Source: Nageia nagi
Lineage: Eukaryota > Pinophyta
Reading direction: 5' to 3'
DNA: 64,000 nt
Assembly (NCBI GenBank): GCA_050084985.1
Contig: JBITNC010000001.1
Span: 80,600,001-80,664,000, forward strand
In this document: in pieces, positions 23,640-34,439 of the stretch
Layout of the letters: each line of letters opens with the position of its first letter
Numbering within the stretch: position 1 is the stretch's first letter
Translations under genes and position numbers: made by a program
The notes under the pieces: model-generated
What the model was told of the DNA's origin: nothing
Database searches by the model: none
The model's input: only the letters and a program-made list of their open reading frames with translations

Positions 23640-25523
23640 CAAATATCTACAATTTATATAATATTATATGTGCTTGATGATCATAATAATAATATTTTTT
23701 ATTAGTTTTCCTTAAAAGTGATTCAGTTGGATGGACATATGAAAAAAAGAACTCAGAATTGATGATATTGTTAATAATTTTTTGAGTTGTATCTGGCTTT
23801 ACTAATAAAAGTTGAAAATTATTAGCATTGACACCTAAAAAATTAGTTTTTACTCCTTCAAATGTTGTAACTTTAAGAAGTTCATAAGTATCATCTTTCA
23901 AGTCCATTTTTAGCACATAGCTAAAATCACATTCAAATAGTTATGCATTACATTTTGGACACTGGTAAGTATTAAAGGTTTTTTTCAAAACTTTTTTTAA
24001 CATTTTTTATTATCATTCAATTGAGGAAAAGCCAGGTAATAAAATTCATTTAGATGGATTTTTGAAATAATGGATTTTATATAAATATTTATTTTATCAA
24101 TGGAAATTTTATTAAAGATAGAGGAAATACTAATTGGATTTGTGAAAGTGAGTGGAGAATTATGATCAACTGATACAAAAATAGAGGGTTGATCAATTCT
24201 GATAAAGGAATGCCATGTTCATAATTCAAAGGATTTTGACGAATCTATTTTTATCAAAATGATGGTTGAAAATATTATGTCTATAGATTTTCCACACCAG
24301 GGAGTTATATGTTCATATTTGATCAATATAATTTGAGGATATAGTTGAAGAGATATTTTTTATATTTGTTTTCCTTTAATTGGATAATCTTGACCCCAAA
24401 GTGAAACATCACTAGTATAACCTAAAGTGTCCTTGATTATAGCTATACATTTGATAGTTTTAGTACCATCTCTCTTATGAATAGTTAATGTAGTAGATAT
24501 GGAAACAAGTATGTTGATAAGATCCATTATGGAATTGATGGGCAAAGAAAGTAATGAATGTATATTCTTGATATGGTAGTTGTGTGTTGGTATTGTCAAG
24601 TCATCGTAGTTGGAAGGAATTATTGTTGATGAGATTTGGAGGAATATTTCAAGATGGTTTGTGGATATTATATCTTGGGTTGGCAATTTTAATTCATTAC
24701 AAATAATGTAATTATTATTTGAATTTATAACATGATATAATCGATCCACAAGCTCATTAAAATAACTAATGTGGATTTCTACACCTTCTTTCTCAATGAA
24801 ATCAAAACCAAAAAATTTCCCACTATTGCCAGCATTATGGTATTAATGAAATGTTTTTTTTGCCATTGCTTTTCCTTTAATGGACTAATGCTTGAGATTT
24901 GGATTCAATTTTATAAGGGAATTTAGTTCACAAGGCATGGGAGGTTGTTGTTCGTTGGAGTTACTATCTTCTTGTGTTGAGCCATGAGTACATTGTGAAG
25001 ATCCCAAATAGTCTTGGAAGTTACTTGGTGGAAGGAATTTTGTAGGTTGAAGTAGAGGAATTAGAGATCCAATAAGTGGCATACTGTTTGCAAGTATTAT
25101 CATACAAGTAATTATAATTGCCCTTCAATGACATGATATGTATGGTTGAGGAAAATAATGTATATGGATAAATGATAATTTATGAAATTAGTATAATAGT
25201 AAAAACTTACATAAAATTAAATTGAATATCTTAAAAGTATATTGTTGAAGGAAAATAATAGTTCTTATATCCAAAGCTTTTTCTAAAATAAGATTATTAT
25301 ATTGCTCTAGAAGTAGTGTTGGATGAGTATGTGAAACATCTAAAAGTTGGAGTCGATATCTTACGTTTATAGAATATTGTTGGTGAATTGACTCTATACA
25401 TGTTACTTGTACAAAGGGCTCAATGCCATTTATGTCTACAAATTGTATGCTTTCAATTGCATTCGTAGTTAAACTACTCATTCTCAACTTCAAATACGAT
25501 GGAAGATATTCATATGTATGCAA
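23640..25523 (-). pseudogene. RPA70-like single-strand DNA-binding protein relic
   Basis: RPA70 coats single-stranded DNA; plant Helitrons often carry an RPA70-like gene. On the minus strand the parts come in RPA70 order. 25,523-25,190: N-terminal OB fold (FVQVTCIESIHQQY, YRLQLLDVSHTHPTLLLEQY). 25,103-24,885: a linker. 24,749-24,360: the end of DNA-binding domain A and the start of B (SIMDLINILVSIS, DVSLWGQDY). 23,970-23,647: the zinc-ribbon domain C (TYQCPKC, then FLGVNANNFQLLLV and INSEFFFSYVHP). Stops and frameshifts separate the blocks; some gaps may have been introns. It is on the same strand as the Rep relic at 11.7-13.4 kb and only element D lies between, so both probably come from one Helitron. 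Confidence 0.75.
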
Positions 25524-26990
25524 TATTTGAATATAACAATTAGGTTTTTAGTTTTTTTTCAAATACATAAATGGCTATAATAGATATAAGATACTAAATT
25601 TTCAATATATCAAAACATAACTAAAATGTTTACTGTAAGTTAAGAGTTTTCAATCATTTAATTACATTTGGAAATGACATTGCATCTTAAAAACTTTAAA
25701 TTATGTAATTGCTAGAGCATTGGTATTTTATTCATTTTCTAGTTGTTAGTAGGCTAAACTTCTCACTAACCAGCACTTCATTATAAAAGTTTACTTCATG
25801 GGGATCATTATTTGAAATATATGTTACAAAATACCATAAGTTATCATTATAGATCCTAAGGTGCCTCTCCTAATCATCTTATTGACAAATATTTAAATAT
25901 CTTGGAAATCTTGATAGGTATATCAATCTTTGGATGGTCAATTCTTATATAAGAAAGAGTGAACAACATTAAATTGGTTATCTTAAAATGAAATGATAAT
26001 GGCCTTTTGTAATAAAATATTTGCATTCATGTTGATCAATACAATATTACATCTTGAAATTTGAATTTATCTTTTTATTGTTCCCCCTAAATCATTTTAC
26101 CTTTTTTAATACATTATTTATGTATTTAATTAAATATAAAAAGTCATCTACACCTCAACCACAAACAAAATTGAAATAATAAAATTACAAATTTGAATCA
26201 TAATAATTATAACATATCAAATATTTCATATCTAATAAAATCCCATATATCTTCAAATGAAAAATATTCTTCTATGATAAAAAAATAAATCATCATTACA
26301 AATAAAATTTATTTTTCCTAGTACAAATTTATTTAACTTTATATACAATATATTTCATAACAATTTTATTATTTTAAAACCATTATCCTCTTAAATAGGT
26401 ACACAAAGATTAAACTCTAATTTAATTCGTAATAGACAATTGTTCACGTATAGTATTCCACATTAGAGAATATATTAAGCTAATAGAATCCTATTTCTAT
26501 TTATAGAATCCATTCAATAATTGCTTAGGCAACCCATGATCCCACTTTTGAACATTAACCTCGTTATGAGAATACAAAAATATTTAAAGTTTAACCTGAA
26601 ATTTACTAATACAAACAATCATCTTCTGCTAAAAAATAAAACTAAGTAAAAATATAATAAATCTTATCACCTTTGAAAGGCCTAAAAAACAACATCCATA
26701 ATACTAAACTTTCAATTTTGTTTAATTTAGCATCATTATTAACAATAAAGGTTTCCATTTTTTCACTTAAAACCTCCATTAAAACTTTTTGAAATTGCAA
26801 AACCACAAAGATAAAAAGATAAAATAAATTTTATATTACAAACAAAGGAATAATTATATTATATTATTAATGTATTTTGAAGGTTTTAAAAAATTTGGTG
26901 GGCATTACAATATTGAAACCATCATAAAAGATTTATTGACGGGCAGGGGCAGACATTAAATTTCAATCCTCGGCATGAGAATAACCCAGC
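25524..26990. other. AT-rich DNA, no gene seen
   Basis: Very AT-rich; only short frames with no family features. The 5' end of the presumed Helitron should lie here, but its terminus has only a TC dinucleotide as signature and cannot be placed by eye. Confidence 0.45.
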
Positions 26991-27418
26991 GTCTCAAATC
27001 AACACATACTGAACGATCAATTAGAAGGAGTCCACGTGGCAGACAAAAAATGGACCTCTATTTCAGAAGATAGACTTATTTCAAGCTTGCATGGGGAAAC
27101 TTTGTGGAAAGGGCGAAGGTAATGCATTTCACCATCTTGTGCATGACTGCGAAGACAGAAAGCATTTCAAAAATTCTAGACTGTGCACTTTTCTGAAGAG
27201 CGTCTTTCTCTCATAGTGTGCATTCACATTGAAGCTTTCGATCAAGGTACAAAATCTTATTCCAAGGACAATCTGAGTTGTTTCCAGAAAACATGGCAAG
27301 AATGGAGGAGACAAGAGGAAAAGATAAAGAGAGTGGTTCGTTTTTTAAGCTTGGGGGAATACTGGGTGGTATTGATGCAAACATCGACAAGTCTGGTGGA
27401 GAGGGCAGGTGTTGTGGG

Positions 27419-28000
27419 GGGGACCCACCCTTCTTGATGCTTTATACATGGTGAATGAGCCCAAGAGGCCCTTGATCAAGCGTCTCTGCCTGTCCTGTCA
27501 GGACGTCTACAAGATTGGTAGTATTGCAATCATCCCTATTGGACAAGTTGAAACTGGTATCTTGAAGCCTGGTACCATGGTGACATTTGGCCCCACTGGA
27601 TTGATAATTGTAGTCAAGTTCGTTGAAATGAACCATAAAGCCTTACAGGAGGCTTTGATAGGTGATAATGTTGGATTCAATGTCAAGTAAGTTATAATCA
27701 AAGATTTAAAGCACGGGTATGTGGCCTCAGACTCAAAAAATGACCTTGACAAGGAGGCTGCTAACTTTACCTCGCAAGTGATCATCATGAACCACCCGGG
27801 GTAGATTGGTAACGGTTATGCCAATGTGCTCGACTGCCACACCTACCATATTGTTATGAAGTTTTTTGTGATCCTTACCAAGGTTGAAAAGCATTCTAGT
27901 AAGGAGCTAGAGAAGGAACCTAAGTTCCTCAAGAACAGTGATGTAGGGTTTGTTAAGATTATTCCCACCAAACCCATGGTAGTGGACATATTCTAAGAGT
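27419..28000 (+). pseudogene. 5'-truncated eEF1A retropseudogene
   Basis: eEF1A delivers aminoacyl-tRNA to the ribosome. The match starts abruptly at [17 protein letters not shown] (domain 1 end) and runs through domain 2 ([47 protein letters not shown]), then past a stop through [31 protein letters not shown] and [12 protein letters not shown] to [10 protein letters not shown] at about 27,990, where similarity ends. No introns interrupt the run. Stops follow NVGFNVK and NHPG; the latter (CAG to TAG) and an IF*E near the end show it is dead. The GTP-binding N-terminal half is absent. Upstream (27,293-27,418) an unrelated frame starting MARMEETRGKDK runs into the junction but closes soon after. 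Confidence 0.85.
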
Positions 28001-29795
28001 AGCTAAGGAATGGGTGTCTTGGTGGGTTTTTTCTTCGCTTGGGTTTTTGATAGGCGGTTGTAAAATAAAAGTTGTTATAGTGTTTATTGTTATTAATTGT
28101 AGGGGAGAGTCGTAAGATGTATGAAGTGTATATAACTATTGAAATAAAATAAAAAATTTATTATATAAATAACATGAAATATTATAAAAATCACAATGTA
28201 ACAAGATATATTATTTTTAAAAGAGGGTACTCATGCAGCATATATTTAGTGCATCTGCATATCTGTTTTCAATGTTATTCTAAGCGAGATGTGCTATAAT
28301 CATTTTTGTGCCCACTACTTTCTTTGTGCAAAAGGAATAGATTATGTCCTTCCATTTTTATTTTCTAATATCATTAATCTACCTGGTATTGAAGGTGGTG
28401 GGAGAATATTCCTCTCATTCCATTTTATTTATGCTATTATGTACTGACCTTTATTGTTGTTGTAGATGGGTTGAATTTTGTAGATTAATGTTATGATTTT
28501 CTTTCCAGATTTTGTGCCCATCCTAAATTTTATCTTACATGCATTTTAGTTTCTTTGTTAGTGTTTAGGCATTCTTGCTTGCTAATATTCCATTTAGCCA
28601 TCTAGTTATTGTTTTATTTCATCTAGGTGTTTGATTATAGCAACCAAGAATGCATTAAAGCATGATGTTTCCACGCTATTTGAATCTACAATAGAGATGG
28701 AGTTATTTTATCAACCTTTTAGGATTGATTATTCACATACCCGACCATGTTGAAAAAATAGATCTATTGAATTATTGGTTTACCTTTATACCTTATTGGG
28801 AAAAAGAGGAAAGAATTCACTTATTGGTTCAAATTCATATATGGATGGGAGTCAACATAAAGCTTTAGGAAATGCAAAATGATATTTATTTGTTGAACTT
28901 TGTATCTCTGATTTTTTGAAAATGCGGAGATCCTTTTTTCATGAAGTGGCTTCCAAGTCTTTCATAAATACGCAAACATTATTCACTAATTGCATGGATG
29001 CTTAACTACCTATGTGGTGCTGGGGTTCCTTTGGTGGCTCCCTTTAATTAGAATATTTGGGAAATTTATAGGGTCTTATCTATTTTGGGGTCTGTAAAAT
29101 AGGTTGTGAATGTCACTCATTTTGCTTTTAATAGTTGAGGACGATATGGATCTTGTCATGACTACGATGGAATTTTCAAATTTGATGCATCCCAATGCTT
29201 AAGTATTATTAATCAAAAGTGGCTTGATAGAAGTGGTTGCGGAGTTGGACTGCATTGAATTCTCTACAAGTATGATAAGGTTTTGGGCTTATCAGCTGCT
29301 GAAAAGTTTAACGTTACAACAATGATTAGAATACGTGAAATTTGATTGTTACTAAGAGGAACCATAGCCTTCCTCCCCTCCTAATAATAATATTTTACTT
29401 TTAAAAAAGAAGTATGTATATTCAATACTAATCACATGTTACATCCACAGGTGACAAGACTATATTCTTGCTAGACTTCATACAATAAGTGTATCGTCAA
29501 TTTGTTGAACCTATCATTGTATGGCAGTGAGAGTATTTATTATTTCCATCTCATTCTAAAATTCGTTTCTACCTTGACATCCCAAAGCTTTACAGTATCT
29601 GTATATATTTATTGTACATGAACGTACTTTAGCATAGGTTTCCACACCGACGAGGAGGATTTAAATTTGACATTCCACCATATTCGTTCTAAAAAAAATC
29701 ATTATTTTCTAATTTATATAGTCTCTTATATCTTCAGAATTTTTTAGGTTTGTTGTTTTTTCAAAACATAAATATTTCCTTACAATGTTTTATTT
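28001..29795. other. Intergenic DNA, no gene recognised
   Basis: T-rich stretches resembling intron or 3' untranslated sequence (28,200-28,620) and a less AT-rich part (28,650-29,300) with short frames on both strands, none of which I can assign. It may hold diverged exons. Confidence 0.4.
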
Positions 29796-29799
29796 TGAA

Positions 29800-30311
29800 C
29801 TATTTTATTTTGTGAAGGAAGTTTATTTCTTGAGAAGTTGAAATACAGTTTTTTTTTATCAGTACAACAAATCTTGACAATAAGTTTTTCAACTTCTCTT
29901 TGAGAGGAAGCTTGTAGGAATCGCCACTGGCCTCAGATAAGAATATACACTTCACATGAACTTGCGCATGTAAATTGGAAACTATTGGATGCTTGCGGTA
30001 CACGATAAAACACCATTGATTGTAATACTTAATTCTGATGTATTTTTATATATTGAAAGGAATCGTTCTTTGTTAGATAATATACCAAGATTTGGAGATG
30101 GCCCCCGCTCTTCAATAACTTCTCGTTGGCTGACAGTTTGACTTTTTGCTCCTGTATTAAAATAATTTCCTACGATGTGCTTTAATCCAACCCTCTTATA
30201 AATAGAGATTGGTAATGAGGTAATCGCTAATAGGATAAGGCTTTTAGTTCCTATCAATAATTGCAGATTTTGAAGCACCGTACCAAAATTAATAGACATG
30301 TTGTGGCTCAT
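29800..30311 (-). CDS. Unrecognised coding-like segment
   Basis: Two adjoining minus-strand frames, 109 residues (30,311-29,982) then 67 residues (30,003-29,800), overlap by about 20 bases. The first begins MSHNMSINFGTVLQNL and has a hydrophobic run (LLIGTKSLILLAITSLPISI) that could be a membrane segment; the second is Lys/Leu-rich (PLKEKLKNLLSRFVVLIKK). Composition looks more coding-like than the surroundings, but I recognise no domain. A gene fragment with one frameshift is the simplest reading; chance is not excluded. Confidence 0.25.
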
Positions 30312-30387
30312 GATCTTATTTTTAGTTGCTTTTTATGCTATCATAGCATATGGGCAGGTGCCAGTATCAAGGTATGATGATTATACA

Positions 30388-30417
30388 TTTAAAGAAAAGA
30401 AAGAAAGAAAGAAAAAG
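30388..30417. repeat. AAAG-type microsatellite
   Basis: Short imperfect run of AAAG units on the + strand. Confidence 0.8.
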
Positions 30418-30688
30418 TATATTAATGTCCTCTGGTGATCAAAAACATTCAATGGGATTAGAAAGTACAATCATGTAAATGAAGCTAGCAAGCCTCTAGT
30501 GGGGTTTCTAAAGAAAACATAAAATAATTAACAACTACAACCGTACAAGAGAAATCTGGTCCTAAAAGAAAGGAGGGATACAAAAACTAAGGCTCCAGAG
30601 TCAGTGTCACTCTCGACCGCATTGGGGGAATGTACAATAGTACTCAATGCTACAAAGAGAGCTCAAGCATGATCACTATGAGATGTGT

Positions 30689-31246
30689 CTATGATACTGC
30701 TATTGGAGGAGAAGAAGGATGTGATCTGACGCATCTGCGAAGGAACCTCGACACTCTGTGTACATCTCCTAGTCCAACATCGTGGATGCAGGTGCTCCTC
30801 TGATTGAGCTCGCTTAGGATGTGATGAGTCGATCCCCAAGTAGTTGTTGAGCTCGAGCTAGAAGTCATCACCGTAAGAGGAGGGCCTCTCAGAAGTATAG
30901 AGCCAAAGATTGCTAAATATGCTCAGAGAGTTGTGTGAGTCTCGAAAAAGGCAATAATAGCATCCTTGTAAACCGGGCATCAAAAAATGAAATGGATCTC
31001 AAACTCAATCTCAAGAGAGCAAAGGCGACAAACTCGAAGGTCTCTGTCTATGTGATGGTCTGTGTCAATCCTTAATTGATGTGAACATACTCGAAATTGA
31101 CCACGAGCTAATCTCAAACCGAGAGGAAGATGCAAGCTGATGCATCCAAGTGGTTGGATCAACCCCTTATCTAACTTGAGGTAATGATAAGTATAATGGT
31201 TTAATAAAAATTTACAATCAAATTTTATTAAATGACATAGTAACAA
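30689..31246 (-). pseudogene. LINE-like retrotransposon C-terminal fragment
   Basis: The minus-strand frame 31,246-30,980 contains LRLARGQFRVCSHQLRIDT followed by DLRVCRLCSLEIEFEIHFIF, a stop, then CPVYKD. The C-x2-C...H...C arrangement with 'hHFIF.CP' is typical of the zinc-binding segment after the reverse transcriptase in plant L1-type LINEs and LINE-derived reverse transcriptases. The Ser-rich frame 30,871-30,689 may continue it. RT catalytic motifs are absent, as expected of a fragment. No poly(A) end is visible. Confidence 0.6.
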
Positions 31247-31249
31247 TCC

Positions 31250-32057
31250 AAGATAATAGTTATTATTGCAATATTATATTATGTACATGGATGATACAAT
31301 GCATCCAAATGAAGAAAATACAATATCATAGACTTCTTTCTCAAGTTATGACTAAAAGGTAATAAGAATAATTTATTTTAATCCTTGTTTATAATTGCTT
31401 TCTCTTCGCTAACGTTGTCGTCAATTATCAAGTCACTCTAAATATACATCAATACATTCAAAATGTTATAATTCATCGCTACAAAAAAGGTTTAGACGGT
31501 TTTCTGCATTGTTAACTGCCAAGGAAATTGATTTCCTATCAGCTAATACGTCCGATGTAAACTTGAGTGAGCTTTTACGTACACCACGAAAAATAACAAG
31601 TTCTAAAATTCATTTTGTTCATTCATGCAGGAATAGATGAGGGGGTTTCTGTGTTTGAAATCAAAACATGGCCTACCTACACCACGTACTCTTGGGATTT
31701 TTTATTCAATAGAAATTGAATATAAATATATATTGTTTATTGTTTACTATATTTTCCCCAAATCATACAGAAAATAAAGTCCATATCAAGTACAATTTGG
31801 AAACCTAACTTGATGTTGTTTCCTCCTGTTTTATGATGGTGCTGGTCCTTTTCGTTGCTCGCTTATGTTATGGAGTTAGAGGTTGCTTTCTTTGAACTCT
31901 TGATTCTCACTTGTATTCTGGATTTGGTGGCTACTTTCCTCATTCTCAATGCTCACTTGTGTTCTGGAATTGGTGGTTGTTTTTCTTGTTCAATAAATGA
32001 GACAGAAGCAAAGCAAGGTGGAGATGGAAGATGTGCAAAATAAATATAAACAAGACC
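31250..32057. other. Intergenic DNA with a short two-copy repeat
   Basis: Mostly AT-rich. Around 31,890-31,985 a ~45-base block ('ctcacttgt.ttctgga.ttggtggc') occurs twice in tandem inside a 62-residue frame (31,855-32,043 +) that looks like a chance product of the repeat. Confidence 0.5.
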
Positions 32058-32265
32058 GACATGTTACATCCGCTTTCTACGATATTGAAATAAAAAATAT
32101 TTCACCCATTATTCTGTTGCACGGTTAAAACAAAATCGACATGTTACATCCGCTTACCACGATAGTGAAATAAAAAAAAATGTTTCGCCTGTTCTTTCAT
32201 TGCACGATTAAAACACTTAGCGGCATGTTACATCTGCTTGCCATAACATTGAAATAAAATCAAAT
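32058..32265. repeat. 80-bp tandem repeat, 2.5 units
   Basis: Units start at 32,058, 32,138 and 32,222 (spacing 80 and 84), each opening 'g.catgttacat' and containing 'ttgaaataaaa' or 'gtgaaataaaa' and 'ttgcacg.ttaaaac'. The third is cut short. Confidence 0.75.
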
Positions 32266-33839
32266 AAACGTGAAATATTTGACAAGATGTATGATGTCCG
32301 ACTTAAATGCTTTAAACGTTGGTCGATGTTCTCCCCAACTTTCACTCGTAGGATTTCAAAGTGAGGTTGCAAACTTCATAGAGGGAAAAGCCTTCAGCTT
32401 AATAATGTTTAAAAATTAATGTGATTTTTATAGAAAAGAAGATAATGAGGATTTTTTTTAATGGTAATCAATTTTTTTTATTATATTGTAGGAATGGTTT
32501 TTTTTTTTAATCAAATATATCAATAAGAATAATATGGTATATATTTTGAATAATGGATAATATTATACAATAAACAATGTAAAATTGTAATGTAATGGGA
32601 AGATATTAAATTTTATTATATTGGAGGTTATAGTGTAAGTGGGAAGTATAGTTAGAATTCATGAAGAGACATTTAAAAATGTAATGAATTGAGTGATTCA
32701 TTTAATCTAATAAAAAAATAGAAAAATATTAAATACGAAGTTTTAAATTAATTGATTGATAATTAAATATCTATTTCTTTTAAATATGATTTAGAATAAG
32801 GTTTTTTTATTTGAGTTGTGCATTGAGTTGATTTAGAACAAATATACACTTATAGCAAATCACAGAATATCTCTTTCTAACCATCCTCATTGGTGATAAG
32901 ATGACCTGGATAGCCTTCTCCTATAGACAAAAATACCTCTAAGAAAAAAGATACCTCACATGCTTTGCCAATATCCTATAAATATTTTTTAATATTTAAT
33001 ATGATAGCATACCTAAAATATATTTTAAAATAAATATAGTATTTATATAATACAATAATAAATTTGAAATCTTATTTTAGTAATTCATTATTTTACATCA
33101 AATTAGAATGCTTAAATATTTAGCTAAAGTCCAAATAATTTATAAGTCCAACTGCTTATACAATATATCCTTCGTACTTAATGTAGCAATAGTAGTCAGA
33201 GCTAATAAAAGAACTTGAGGAAACCTTTGTTGCAAGACTCTAAGGTCTTGTATGAAGGAAAAATAAAATTTTACAAATTGTAAGTAAATAACATGCAACA
33301 CCTCAAAATAAGCATTAAGAGCTTAAAATAAGTAGTGTGAACTATCTATCGAACTTGATAATCCAAATGAAAATCAAATAACTCAAAATTTTGAAGTTAT
33401 CATATTTGACCTCTTCAATGTTTTCAATTGACCATAGTCAAGATTGATCAACTCTTGTTTATTACTCAATATATGAAATTCAATCCTAAAGTATAAGAAA
33501 ACTAAAATGTTTGAATTGTAGAGCAAATATAAAATCTAACATGGTCCTTTCAACTCCCTTATTTAAGAAATCATATAGATAATACAGTAAGAGAGATGCT
33601 AAGGATGGTATTAAAAAAATATATTATCACCTAACATTAAAAAATAAAGGCTTAATCTTGAAAAATTAACACACTTTTAATAAAAGCCTATATCAATAGC
33701 TTGAGTAATTGATATAGTGAAAATTATTTGTTCCTTTGGTAAGATTAATTTTTCTCTTGAGCTTTATACTTGTAATTATGTAAACAAAATACCTTTTAAA
33801 AGAACTTATGTGTAATAAAACACTAAGTAGGAGATTCCT
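32266..33839. other. AT-rich DNA, no gene seen
   Basis: No frame or repeat family that I can support. Confidence 0.5.
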
Positions 33840-34397
33840 TGAAGGAAATAAGCATAGATCACTAAATTCCTAATTACCCAAGATCACATGAAGGGTCTCT
33901 AAAACATCATAACAATAGCATAAATATAATATCCAATCTCACAAAGTTGACACAAATATAAAGTGGTTCCTCCAACCATGGGAGTACATCCATTAATCTA
34001 AGATCTTATTATCAAAGAGAACTCTCTTATAATAACTCTTTCTCACTTCTCTTAACAATCTTAGAGTAAAACTTTGCTACAAACTTGAGTGACTAATCTC
34101 AAGGAGAGGGCCCTATATTTATAGGCCAAAATCCTCCTTTGGATCACCCTTTTAATCATTGTACAATATCATGACATGCATCATCATTTTACCCAAGGGG
34201 CATGCTCATGATATGGAGTGTAGGATAAGTTACATTATCATATTCATAAATACTTAAAATGTATCTAGGGATACTTTTAAGTATTGGTAAATTTACATTA
34301 TCATATTCACTAAATACTTAAGGTATTTAGATATACCCTTAAGTACTAAGTGAATTACATGAAGAGACCTTACAATAATGCACTATACATTCTAACA
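33840..34397 (-). repeat. Solo LTR related to element B
   Basis: The reverse complement starts TGTTAGAATGTATAGTGCAT and tracks the element B LTR (48,166-48,670) closely: 'gcattattgtaa', 'tacttaagggtat', 'gaatatgataatgtaa', 'ctacactcca', 'catgagcatgcccctt', 'cctataaata'. It carries an internal duplication of the 'tacttaa...gataatgtaa' part. No polypurine tract or internal copia sequence flanks it, so it looks like a solo LTR left by recombination. The left boundary is approximate; no target duplication seen. Confidence 0.75.
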
Positions 34398-34439
34398 CTG
34401 CCTTGAGTATTTATGACCTCAAGACCTAAGATGCCCTTA

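Noticed and set aside
27442-27788. Minus-strand frames opposite the eEF1A copy
   Set aside because: The sense strand matches eEF1A over its length; the antisense frames are shadows.
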